Below are positions 26,886 through 35,480 of a stretch of DNA of 64,000 nucleotides, piece after piece. The stretch's first letter is position 1. Each line of letters begins with the position of its first letter. This DNA is from Phormidium tenue FACHB-886 (GTDB taxonomy: Bacteria > Cyanobacteriota > Cyanobacteriia > Elainellales > Elainellaceae). The translations under genes were made by a program, and so were the position numbers. The stretch is taken from positions 1 through 64,000 of the forward strand of contig NZ_JACXWX010000003.1 of NCBI RefSeq assembly GCF_014764505.1, written 5' to 3'. Under the pieces are notes generated by a model that saw nothing but the letters and a program-made list of their open reading frames with translations, did not search any database and was not told where the DNA came from.

Positions 26886-29084
26886 ATGAAGGCTGCTCAA
26901 ACTCCTCCCGTTTCATCTACTCCTACCGTTCCGATGGTTCAACCGAGTGAAGGAGGACTCGATCTCGGTCAGGTTTTTGCCACCCTCAGACGAAAAGCGC
27001 TGTTGATTGCAGGCGTGACGATCGCCGTTAGCTCAGCAGCCGGAGCCGCTGCCCTGCTGAGTCCACCTAGATATGCCACGGGCTTTGAGATCTTGATCGA
27101 ACCCAACAACGCTGAGTCAGCAGTAATTGCCTCAGTTCCGGGGTCGTTGACCGGGCAGACCGATCAGCCTGGTACGGTCAACACAGATTTGATTAAAGTT
27201 CTCTCTAGCCCTCGGCTGGTTAGACCCGCGCTGCAAAAGCTAGAAGCAGAGAACCCAGGAGCCTGTAGTGCGTTGGTCAGCGCTAGTGCCGGACGACCCG
27301 TTAAATTCAGAACGTTTGACGAAGATGCGCTAAATTCCTGCTATGGCGTAGTTGCGCCCAATCTAACGTTCACCATTGGCGGCAGAGATGCCAAAGCAAC
27401 CGCTACCACAGGGGCTTCGACGATCTTAGGCGTTACATTTCAGAGCCAGGAACCCAAAGCCGCAGAAGCCTTTACCAGGCTGCTGGCGCAGGCTTATTTG
27501 GATTACAGCTTAGAGTCTCGGCAAGCCGATGTACGACGCGGAATCGATTTTGTAAACAAAAAGCTGCCTGACCTACAGGGGCGCGTTGAAGATCTACAGG
27601 GGCAACTTCAGCAGCTCCGACAAGACTACAACTTGATTGATCCCAACACTCGCGGCGCTCAGCTTTCTGGGCAGGTGGGCTCCTTCACCCAACAGCTCCT
27701 AGATAACCAGCTCCAGCTAGAGCAGCTCAGGGCAATCTCGGGCGATCTGCAAGCCCAGCTCGCCCAACAGCCCTCCGAAATGGCTGCTTCTTCTGCCCTC
27801 AACCAAAACCCTCGCTTCCAATCGCTGCTCAATCGAATTTTGGAGCTAGATAGCCAAATTGCTGCTGCTTCAACGCTGTATTTGGGCACCAGCCCGGATA
27901 TGCAGGTGCTGCAAGACCAACGCCAAAACTTGGTGACGCTGCTGGCAAAGGAAGGCGAACAGGCACAACGGGAAGTTTTAAATCAAATTCAAAATCTAGA
28001 AACGCGGGATCAGGCGCTACGCCAAACGCTCAGTGAACTAGATGCCGGAGTCAACGATCTATCGGCTATTTCCCGCGCCTATGTAGATATCCAGCGGGAT
28101 CTAGATGTTTCAACGCAGACCTACACCCAATTTCTGGCAAAGCGGGAAGCACTACAGATTGATGCCGCGCAGCAGGAGGTGCCGTGGGAAATTTTGACCC
28201 CTCCTTCGTCTCCCTCGCCTTCTGCTACCAGCGTCATGCAGAACCTGATTTTGGGGGCGCTGTTGGGCTTGCTGCTGGGGGCAGGTGCAGCGCTGGCAGT
28301 CGATCGACTCACCGATGTTCTCTACAGCCCCGAAGAGCTGAAGCGCATTACTCGGCTACCGCTTCTGGGCGCGATTCCGCTCAACCGCAACATTGAAGAA
28401 TACCGGACGCAGAGAGTCCGCCCTGGGACAACGCAGTCGGGAACATCAGCAGAAACGGCAACCGTCAGACCTGATGGCTATCGCTCTGATCCGTTCTTTG
28501 AAGCATTCCGCTCGCTGTTTGCTAATATTCGCTTGCTCAATACAGATAGCCCTGTGCGATCGCTGGTGATTAGCTCCACAATTCCTGAAGAAGGCAAGTC
28601 GATCACTTCGACTTATCTAGCGCAGGCAGCGGCGGCAATGGGTCGACGGGTGCTGCTGGTCGATACCGACCTCCGCAGACCGCAGCTCCATCAGTATATG
28701 AACCTGGAAAATGTGCGCGGACTCACAGACATCATCTCGGATGTGCGAGAGCTGTATGATGTGATTCAGCAATCGCCCCAGGAGCCGAACCTCTGGGTTC
28801 TCCCCTCTGGAAGTATTCCGCCTGATCCAACGCGCTTCTTATCATCGCAAAAGATGCAACATCTGATGGAGCAAATCCAGGATCAGTTTGATTTGGTGAT
28901 CTACGACACACCGCCGCTGAGTTTTGCAGATGCCTTCCTAACAGCAGCTCATACCGATGGGCTTGTGTTAGTCGCTGAATTGGGTAGACTCAAGCGATCG
29001 CTACTGGAACAATCCCTAGAACAAGCCAATATATCAAATACACCAATTCTAGGAATTGTGGTGCAAAAAGCAATGGGAACGTAA
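26886..29084 (+). CDS. Wzc-like polysaccharide co-polymerase / BY-kinase
   Basis: A 732-residue inner-membrane protein. The Wzz domain starts after residue 20 (LGQVFATLRRKALLIAGVTIAV is the first membrane helix), a long periplasmic coiled coil covers about 215-420, and a second helix (LILGALLGLLLGAGAALAV) leads to the cytoplasmic P-loop domain. Walker A is STIPEEGKSITSTYL, Walker A' is VLLVDTDLRRP, and Walker B is LVIYDTPPLSFAD. These proteins control chain length and export of surface polysaccharide. The protein ends shortly after GIVVQKAMGT, so the tyrosine cluster of E. coli Wzc is absent. Together with the SLBB gene it forms an export operon ended by a terminator at 29215. Confidence 0.92.
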   Translation: MKAAQTPPVSSTPTVPMVQPSEGGLDLGQVFATLRRKALLIAGVTIAVSSAAGAAALLSPPRYATGFEILIEPNNAESAVIASVPGSLTGQTDQPGTVNTDLIKVLSSPRLVRPALQKLEAENPGACSALVSASAGRPVKFRTFDEDALNSCYGVVAPNLTFTIGGRDAKATATTGASTILGVTFQSQEPKAAEAFTRLLAQAYLDYSLESRQADVRRGIDFVNKKLPDLQGRVEDLQGQLQQLRQDYNLIDPNTRGAQLSGQVGSFTQQLLDNQLQLEQLRAISGDLQAQLAQQPSEMAASSALNQNPRFQSLLNRILELDSQIAAASTLYLGTSPDMQVLQDQRQNLVTLLAKEGEQAQREVLNQIQNLETRDQALRQTLSELDAGVNDLSAISRAYVDIQRDLDVSTQTYTQFLAKREALQIDAAQQEVPWEILTPPSSPSPSATSVMQNLILGALLGLLLGAGAALAVDRLTDVLYSPEELKRITRLPLLGAIPLNRNIEEYRTQRVRPGTTQSGTSAETATVRPDGYRSDPFFEAFRSLFANIRLLNTDSPVRSLVISSTIPEEGKSITSTYLAQAAAAMGRRVLLVDTDLRRPQLHQYMNLENVRGLTDIISDVRELYDVIQQSPQEPNLWVLPSGSIPPDPTRFLSSQKMQHLMEQIQDQFDLVIYDTPPLSFADAFLTAAHTDGLVLVAELGRLKRSLLEQSLEQANISNTPILGIVVQKAMGT

Positions 29085-29579
29085 AAGAGGGTCTCAGCCG
29101 CCGAGTTTTGGTTTTCAGGCAGTTGTGCTGGAAGCAGTTGTGCTGGATGACAAACCAAGACGCTCTATTTGCCCGTTCCCTTGGCAAAGGTTAAACTGTG
29201 CTAGCTAGCCGCACAGCTGACCGGAGAACTGTGTCTATGCCGGTCAGCTTTTAACTTTTGAAAAGAGTGTTAACGATCGCCACCGCATCCGCTGCTTTGA
29301 GCTAGATTGAAAACAAAGCATATAGTATCCAACTAAACAGGGTGAGAAAAGAGCTGCCTTTAGTCTAGAAGGTGGAGCTACAAGGTTGGGATAAAATCGC
29401 AGTGTTAAATGGCTGTCTTTGGATTGCGGCACTGGTTCGCTCTGCTTGCGCCGCACCCAATCAAATGCGGTGTCCAGAAGCTACGAAAGCAGCAAGCTAT
29501 AAGAGCGGAATATATCCCAAAGGCGAGTTGCTCAATTCTTGGTTACTGATACTCTTTTTTCATACATTTCAACTCACTT
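29085..29579. other. Intergenic space after the export operon
   Basis: Contains the operon terminator at 29215-29253 and otherwise no recognised gene. An 87-codon ORF at 29372 has unlikely composition. The right part should hold a promoter for the zinc-ribbon gene. Confidence 0.55.
29215..29253 (+). terminator. Terminator of the polysaccharide-export operon
   Basis: AGCTGACCGG (29215-29224) pairs perfectly with CCGGTCAGCT (29240-29249) and is followed by TTTAACTTTTG on the plus strand. It lies 130 bp after the Wzc-like gene. Confidence 0.85.
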
Positions 29580-30002
29580 GTGTCGCTGCTACCTGTGCAA
29601 CACTCAAAGATCCAAAAAATCGATCCCACTGCTGAATACCCCTGCCCCTGCCGCCGTCGGGGGCGCTTAACACCGATTGTCTTAACGGAGGCGTTTGGCT
29701 GCGACCGGTGCCAGCAGATCTTCGTAGTACAAGATAATGGCTATGTCCTGGAACAGCTTTCGACAAACTACCCCTACAAACGAGCCTGGCGCTGGACAGG
29801 GCACCAGTGGAATATTGCCCATGCGAGTTTGGGGCGCGGCTATTTTCCACTGACGCTGTTAATTATTTTTGGGCTAATTTTTCTGTTAGTGCTGATGGCG
29901 TTGCAGTCACCCTTGAGTTCCAGTGTCACCATCCGAGTGATTGCGGCCCTGGTTGTGTCGATGATGATAGTCTTGATCCTATGGCTAACCTTTAGGCATT
30001 AA
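29580..30002 (+). CDS. Small zinc-ribbon membrane protein, unknown function
   Basis: A 140-residue protein starting with GTG at 29580. The N-terminal third has a four-cysteine ribbon: CPC (residues 22-24) and CDRC (41-44), with basic residues between (RRRGRL), a likely zinc-binding knuckle. Two membrane helices follow (YFPLTLLIIFGLIFLLVLMAL and VTIRVIAALVVSMMIVLILWL). I do not recognise a named family. It ends 29 bp before the ProA-like gene on the same strand, so the two may be cotranscribed. An alternative start is not obvious. Confidence 0.65.
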   Translation: MSLLPVQHSKIQKIDPTAEYPCPCRRRGRLTPIVLTEAFGCDRCQQIFVVQDNGYVLEQLSTNYPYKRAWRWTGHQWNIAHASLGRGYFPLTLLIIFGLIFLLVLMALQSPLSSSVTIRVIAALVVSMMIVLILWLTFRH

Positions 30003-30031
30003 TCCTGGACATTAACTTCCGGCGCAATCCC

Positions 30032-31288
30032 TTGAACGCTTCATCTGTTCCCACGACTGCATACCAGGCTTACCAAGCCTCCTTAGATCTGGCAGCGATG
30101 CGTGGCACCGATCGCACTCGTGCCTTGTTGCTTATGGCAGAGGCGCTGAAAGATCGCCAGGATGACATTCTAGAGGCAAACACGCTGGATCTGGAAACCA
30201 GCCGCGAGATGGCAATTCCAGATTTGGTCTTAGACTGGCTAAAGCTGACCCCTGAACGCCTACAAACGGCAGGACAAATCCTACAGCGGTTGGCAGAATT
30301 ATCTGATCCGATCCAGCAGGTCTTGAACATTCCATCCCTGCAGGTGGATCAGTGCCAAACTTACTACCAGCTCACCCCGCTGGGCGTGATCGCCTTTATC
30401 TCAGAAGCATTTCCTGAACTGGGAGCAATTGCTGCTGGGCTGTGTATCCGCACCTCTAACAGCCTGATCCTGCGAGGCGGGGTTGAGGCAAGCCACACCA
30501 ACCAAGTGCTTGCCGAAACGTTGAAGCTTGCTATTGAAGATGCCGGATTGCCTAACGACTGTATTCAGCTGCTTCAGCCTGACTACGGCGACCAGGTACG
30601 GGAGCTGGTGATGCAAGACCAATTCATTAATTTGGTGATTCCCTACGGGCGACCAAGCCTGGTTCAGCAAGTAGTGCGACAAGCTACAGCTCCAGTCTTG
30701 AAAACAGCCATCGGCAACTGCTACCTTTACTGGTCGCCCTCTGGCAGCTTGGAGATCGCCCGCTGGATGATCCTAGACAGCCATCTCAGCGTTCCCGATC
30801 CGGTGAATGCGATCGAGAAAGTGCTAATTCATCGACACCATTCCGCTTCGTCTCTGATGCTGCTGTGGGCAAGCCTCAGAGACAAGGGTTTTGTGCTGAA
30901 GGGGGATAACATTCTCACGGCAGAATTTCCAGATATTTTTACGGTAGAAGCGACAGAGCTAGAGTGGGATCAAGCCTACCTGAATCGATCGATCGCCTTC
31001 AAAGTTGTAAACGGCTTGGAAGCAGCGATTGCCTGGATCAATCGTCATAGCAGCGGACATGCAGACTGTCTGGCAACAGAGTCCTATCAGGAAAGCCGCC
31101 AGTTCGCCATCGAGATCGGTAGCGCTATGACCTATATCAATGCCTCCCCTCGGTTTTATCGCAACCCAAAGCGGGGCAGCCCGATCGCATTAGGCATGTC
31201 CAACCAGAAGGGGCAACGGCGGGGATTAATTAGCGTAGAAAGCCTGACCACGCTGCGCCACATCATTCAGGGAAATGGCATTGCCTGA
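30032..31288 (+). CDS. ProA-like protein lacking the catalytic cysteine
   Basis: A 418-residue aldehyde-dehydrogenase-fold protein closest to gamma-glutamyl phosphate reductase (ProA), which makes glutamate-5-semialdehyde in proline synthesis. Family blocks are present: LGVIAFISEAFPELGAIAAG, NSLILRGGVEAS, and the C-terminal region around SVESLTTLRHIIQGNG. However, the stretch that should read PGVCNALE reads PDPVNAIE (residues 255-262), so the cysteine is Val258 (codon 30803-30805), and the usual IPRGG is IPYGR. It is therefore unlikely to be a working ProA and may be a paralogue with another role. The start codon is TTG at 30032; ATG at 30098 is an alternative. Confidence 0.8.
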   Translation: MNASSVPTTAYQAYQASLDLAAMRGTDRTRALLLMAEALKDRQDDILEANTLDLETSREMAIPDLVLDWLKLTPERLQTAGQILQRLAELSDPIQQVLNIPSLQVDQCQTYYQLTPLGVIAFISEAFPELGAIAAGLCIRTSNSLILRGGVEASHTNQVLAETLKLAIEDAGLPNDCIQLLQPDYGDQVRELVMQDQFINLVIPYGRPSLVQQVVRQATAPVLKTAIGNCYLYWSPSGSLEIARWMILDSHLSVPDPVNAIEKVLIHRHHSASSLMLLWASLRDKGFVLKGDNILTAEFPDIFTVEATELEWDQAYLNRSIAFKVVNGLEAAIAWINRHSSGHADCLATESYQESRQFAIEIGSAMTYINASPRFYRNPKRGSPIALGMSNQKGQRRGLISVESLTTLRHIIQGNGIA

Positions 31289-31314
31289 TTATGGCTGCGT
31301 TAGCCCTAATTGCC

Positions 31315-32997
31315 TTAGGGTTCCTGCTCCGGAAATTCTTCCTGCAGAATCGGCAAGGGTGCGAAGGCAGGACAATAGCCATCAGGTGTCACTTTAAATC
31401 CAAACAGCGGTGAGGCTTGGTTCCAGCAGCGCTGCCCTCGACAGTGGATGCAGTTGCCGCAGCACTCTACCCCCACTGAAGGAATCACCTCTCCTTGGGT
31501 CATCAGCTCCCGCTGGGATATTCCCCGCAGCACTAGATCTTCACCCTGCCAACGCGCCTCAACAATGCCTGTATCCGCAAAGTCCTGCCAGCGTGGATCG
31601 GCGGTAATGGTATCAGGCAGCGTGATATTTATTGCTGTGCCGTATTGAGTCAGCTCCCCTTCGTACTGGGACTCTGGCGCAGCAGGCTGCAAAAAGGTCT
31701 CGCCGATCGGTAGCTCTACAGGTGTTCCGGCAGAAGGCGTGTGCAGATGGTAACGGTTTTGCAGCTCTTCCAGCCCGGTGAGATCGCCGAGGTAGGCAGG
31801 TGAGCCATGAACAAAAACCACATGCTGTGGACGCAGATTGTGAATCAGCTGGGTGGTGCCGGCTCCATCGGCGTGATCGCCCAGTAGGTAAGTTTCGATC
31901 GATAGCTGACCCGATCGTAGCTGGGCTTGCAGCTGCGGCGAAGCGTCTAGCGTTTGAGCAACTGCTGTTTCTATGGAGCCAGTTCGCCCAGGCTGCTGAG
32001 GCACCAGCACTAGCCAAGGGCTCGACTGCGCTTGGCAGTATTGGCTCAAATCGGCATCTTTGTCGGTTAGTACGATATTAGGCGCCTGTGCCAGCAGCGC
32101 TTGCCTCTGGGCACGATCGGCTAAAGTGGGTAGCTGCCGGACGCGCGGACGAATCCGCTCATCCCAAAATAAAGGCTGATGGCGAGCAAAATTCTGCACC
32201 GTGCTAGGGAAATGAGACAGCATCTCTAGGTAGGCGTCGCAGCCCTGCGCTACATTTCCATCTACCCAGATGTTGATCTCCCGCCCCGTAAAGTGATGGT
32301 GGCTCCGGAGGAGCATCAGCAGCTCTTGCCCCAACCCTAGCGCAGGTGTAGGCAGCAGCACAGACTGCCCATCGGCAATGGCTCGCTGGATTCGATCGGC
32401 AAGCTGGTTTTCCTGCTGCCGCCGGTGCGGAAACCGCGCTGTGCCATAGCTGCCTTCTGCAATCAGCACGTCTGGCTTCAAGCCGCGTAGCTCTTCTAAT
32501 GGCAAGCCATCGACTAAGCGCGAGCTAGACAGCAAGAAATCACCCGTGTAGAAGACCGTGTAAGCCCGCTGCTCGGTTGTATAGGTCAGCAGCAGCGCTG
32601 CTGCCCCTGGCAAGTGCCCCGCCGGAAACAGCTCTGCGGTTAAGCCTTCACGAAATTCCATGGGCGATCGCCAAGGCAACGCCTGACAGATGCCCGAATG
32701 AGCACCTGAGTCCGGCGATTGCCCCAGGGACAAGAGCTGTGTTGTCACCTCGCTGGCGTAAATCGGCAGTTTTGGAAAAGCTTGGCGCAGCGCAAACAAG
32801 CCTCTGGCGTGGTCAGCATGGGCATGGCTGCATAGCACCAAATCAGCCGGAGGAACCGAGTTCTGCTCCGCGATGAGGGGGTGAATACTGCTTAATCCGC
32901 AGTCCAGCATGATCCGATGAGGTCCCATCCGCAGCAGCAGACAAATGCCCTCATCGGCATGACCTACGCCAAACGGCAAGCATTCTAGCTGTTCCAT
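31315..32997 (-). CDS. Beta-CASP metallo-hydrolase with C-terminal Cys cluster
   Basis: A 560-residue metallo-beta-lactamase/beta-CASP protein of the RNase J/CPSF type, probably an RNA-processing nuclease. The zinc motif HAHADH is at residues 58-63; later motifs are FYTGDFLLSSSRL, the acidic LIAEGSYG, and a beta-CASP region ending with HGSPAYLGDL. A long insert follows. The last 60 residues carry a cysteine cluster, CCGNCIHCRGQRCWN followed by YCPAF, seven cysteines in all, which could bind zinc or an iron-sulphur cluster. That tail is not usual in RNase J. It converges on the ProA-like gene 26 bp away. Confidence 0.8.
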   Translation of the reverse strand: MEQLECLPFGVGHADEGICLLLRMGPHRIMLDCGLSSIHPLIAEQNSVPPADLVLCSHAHADHARGLFALRQAFPKLPIYASEVTTQLLSLGQSPDSGAHSGICQALPWRSPMEFREGLTAELFPAGHLPGAAALLLTYTTEQRAYTVFYTGDFLLSSSRLVDGLPLEELRGLKPDVLIAEGSYGTARFPHRRQQENQLADRIQRAIADGQSVLLPTPALGLGQELLMLLRSHHHFTGREINIWVDGNVAQGCDAYLEMLSHFPSTVQNFARHQPLFWDERIRPRVRQLPTLADRAQRQALLAQAPNIVLTDKDADLSQYCQAQSSPWLVLVPQQPGRTGSIETAVAQTLDASPQLQAQLRSGQLSIETYLLGDHADGAGTTQLIHNLRPQHVVFVHGSPAYLGDLTGLEELQNRYHLHTPSAGTPVELPIGETFLQPAAPESQYEGELTQYGTAINITLPDTITADPRWQDFADTGIVEARWQGEDLVLRGISQRELMTQGEVIPSVGVECCGNCIHCRGQRCWNQASPLFGFKVTPDGYCPAFAPLPILQEEFPEQEP

Positions 32998-33060
32998 CCT
33001 GCCTCAATACCCCCGCACCAGCCTGTCCAGGCTATATTCCTACATTAATGGCTGCGCTAT

Positions 33061-33183
33061 CTAATGTGCCGAGCCATTGCCGTGGTAGTTATCAGTGTCA
33101 TAGAACCCATTGCGGGTTCCGAAGAAGAGGCAGGCGAGGATGAAGATCGGGGTAAGTCCCAACAGAATCAATTTGACATCCAT
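33061..33183 (-). CDS. 40-residue single-helix membrane protein
   Basis: A short ORF, ATG at 33183, encoding one membrane helix (KLILLGLTPIFILACLFFG) followed by a hydrophilic tail (TRNGFYDTDNYHGNGSAH). The sharp division between helix and polar tail, the Met directly before the helix, and a tail rich in Asn, Tyr, Asp and His make it look like one of the small thylakoid-complex subunits of cyanobacteria. I cannot name it with confidence. It lies between the beta-CASP gene and the peptide-binding lipoprotein gene, on the same strand as both. Confidence 0.6.
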   Translation of the reverse strand: MDVKLILLGLTPIFILACLFFGTRNGFYDTDNYHGNGSAH

Positions 33184-33391
33184 AAGCGATGAGTAGAGTG
33201 GATTCGATGGCGATAATCGGACTAATTCACAGCTGAGTAGTCGATTATCTTTTACGGTTAGATTATAAGGGGCTTTCCCCCGGAAGCCAGTCTCCCTACC
33301 AATAGACTTAAGGTACACCAGAAGGTATGTCAGGCTACATCGCGTTTAAAAAACTGATCGCGCTATGGAAGATCGGCAGCCGTGCCACCCA

Positions 33392-35224
33392 TCAAGACTC
33401 CTCTAGCCGCAGTTCCTGCACATTCCACAACCCCCAACTCGGTAAACCGTTATAATCCAGCCCTTGGATGCGATCGCGCACTGCCATCAGCGCAATTTCA
33501 TGCACCAGGTGAATCAAGGGCAGCTGCTCCTGCACGATCTGCTGAAATTCGCTATAAAGCTGCTTGCGTTTAGCTTCGTCTCGCTCTTGGGCAGCAGCCT
33601 TCAGCAGTCGATCGATTTGCTGCTCCCACTCTGACGCTACCCAACCCCGCAGCGGTGCCTGACCGGGCTGTGGACCCAGATTAAAATTGTGCGAGCTGCC
33701 CGTACTCAGCCACAAATTAGAGCCACTGTAAGGATCAACACCGCCCGTAAAGCCAATCAGGATGCAGTCCCAATCGCGGGTGTCGTTGAGCTTGCTAATT
33801 AGCGAGTTGAAGGCAAGCGGGTTAAAGTCCACCTGCATGCCAATTTTGGCAAGATCCGAACGAATCTGAGAGCCGAGCGCTTCCCGAATGCGGTTGCCTG
33901 CGTTGGTATGCAGCGTAAACTGGACGCGGTTGCCCTCAGCATCAAACAGCTGCCCGCGATCGTTGTACCGGAAGCCCGCCGATTGCAAAAGCTGCTTCGC
34001 TTTTTCTGGATTGTAATCATAGGACTTCAAGCCTGCTTCTGACTTCAGGTAATAAGGACTCTGCACCGAAACTGGTGAATCTTGGGGGGCACTGATGCCA
34101 CGATAGATATTGTTAATCATGCGGGGGCGATCGATCGCGTGAGCCACCGCCTGCCGGAACGCCAGCGTGTTGAACCAGCGGGACTTGATGGGATTAACGA
34201 CAGGCTGCCCCTGCTGATTCTGGGCTTGGTTGAGGTTGAAGTGGATAAATGTGGTTCCCGACCAAGCGCCGCCATTGTAGAGCGTGAATTTGCCGCGCTT
34301 TTCTTCCCGTTTTAGCAGCGAGTAATATTCTGGTCGCAGCGGACGCACATCCCCAATTGCATCTAAATCACCCGATCGAAAAGCGAGCAGCTGCGTATCG
34401 GTTGATTCTGCGATTTGCCAAACAATCCGATCGATATAAGGAAGCTGCCGCCCTGCTGCATCCTGCTTCCAGTAGTATGGATTGCGGCGAAAAATCAGCC
34501 GTTCTCCGGGGCGGTACTGCTCAATCAGATAGGGACCATTGACCACGATCTCTTGCGGGCTGGTATCTGTGCCCCAGGTCGAGAGAAACAGCGGGTTGCC
34601 TTGAGCATCCAATGTTTGCAGCGATTGCTCTAGCTTGTGCTTAGGCAGAATCACAATATTGGTGGGAGGCCCACTCGTTGCCCGCAGAAGCGGCGAAAAT
34701 GGCTCTGGCAGCAGAAACTCGATTCGCCGATCGTCTAGCTTCTGCACCTGGGGCAGTGAGCGATTTGCGCCGATCCGCAGCGCGTCTCTTGCCTCAGCAG
34801 GCACCTTTTCGTTAAACACTACATCTCGATAGGTGAACACCACATCATCGGCGGTAAGCGGCTGCCCATCCGACCACTTCAAGCCCGACCGCAGGGTAAA
34901 GATAATGCGCCGATTGTCCGGCGAATACTCCCAGGACTCCGCTAAATCCGGCTGAATGTCTCCCGTTGTTCCTTCCTGCTGGGTCAGCCCCCGGAAGCAG
35001 AACAGGAAAATGCTGGGAAACTCCTGATTCAGCGCATAGTTAAAGGTTTTAGGGTCTTGAATGGTTGAAAGAATGATCTGGGTGCCGCGCGCTGCTTGAG
35101 TCCGAAGTGCCAGCGCCTGACAGCCCATCAGCAGACCACATAGAGCAATGCCGAGCAGCAGCGTCAGCCAAGGGCGGGGTAAACGAGACCGGATGCCAGC
35201 CAGAATCCTTAAAAGCTTCGGCAT
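33392..35224 (-). CDS. Oligopeptide-type ABC transporter binding lipoprotein
   Basis: A 610-residue solute-binding protein of SBP family 5 (OppA/DppA type). The N-terminus has a signal peptide with a lipobox LLMGC (Cys about residue 35 from the ATG at 35224; a TTG at 35242 is an alternative), so it is membrane-tethered. The family signature is FTLRSGLKWSDGQPLTADDVVFTYRD. Typical blocks continue with FAFRQAVAHAIDRPRMI-like and PYSGSNLWLSTGSSHNF. The ligand (peptide, nickel or other) cannot be deduced. The permease and ATPase genes are not adjacent, which is common for cyanobacterial Opp-type systems. Confidence 0.9.
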   Translation of the reverse strand: MPKLLRILAGIRSRLPRPWLTLLLGIALCGLLMGCQALALRTQAARGTQIILSTIQDPKTFNYALNQEFPSIFLFCFRGLTQQEGTTGDIQPDLAESWEYSPDNRRIIFTLRSGLKWSDGQPLTADDVVFTYRDVVFNEKVPAEARDALRIGANRSLPQVQKLDDRRIEFLLPEPFSPLLRATSGPPTNIVILPKHKLEQSLQTLDAQGNPLFLSTWGTDTSPQEIVVNGPYLIEQYRPGERLIFRRNPYYWKQDAAGRQLPYIDRIVWQIAESTDTQLLAFRSGDLDAIGDVRPLRPEYYSLLKREEKRGKFTLYNGGAWSGTTFIHFNLNQAQNQQGQPVVNPIKSRWFNTLAFRQAVAHAIDRPRMINNIYRGISAPQDSPVSVQSPYYLKSEAGLKSYDYNPEKAKQLLQSAGFRYNDRGQLFDAEGNRVQFTLHTNAGNRIREALGSQIRSDLAKIGMQVDFNPLAFNSLISKLNDTRDWDCILIGFTGGVDPYSGSNLWLSTGSSHNFNLGPQPGQAPLRGWVASEWEQQIDRLLKAAAQERDEAKRKQLYSEFQQIVQEQLPLIHLVHEIALMAVRDRIQGLDYNGLPSWGLWNVQELRLEES

Positions 35225-35323
35225 GAGGGGGAGCGATCGCAACTGTTGTTTTATTTAGCGTACCTATAGAAGAAAAATAAAGTGATACCAGTTCTCTAAA
35301 TTTGATTTAGAGTTGCCGCTATG

Positions 35324-35409
35324 AGAAAAATACTGTGGGCACGCTCCGCGCCCACAGTATTTTCTAACTGCTATAGCAAACCATTTCACAACTCAAATAG
35401 GATCGCTAC
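35324..35409. repeat. Hairpin followed by a copy of a dispersed 33-bp repeat
   Basis: Positions 35327-35340 pair with 35350-35363 (14 bp, loop of 9). After a 13-nt spacer, positions 35377-35409 are identical to 40977-41009. The first part may end transcription; the second marks membership in a dispersed repeat family described under the findings. Confidence 0.8.
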
Positions 35410-35480
35410 CTGGAGGTGCTATGTAAATTCTCCAAGGGACGAACTGTTGGGCGTCTAGGAGTTGCTAACGCGTGTTGCGT

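Noticed and set aside
29372-29635. 87-codon ORF before the zinc-ribbon gene
   Set aside because: Unlikely composition, no family resemblance, and overlap with the better-supported next gene.
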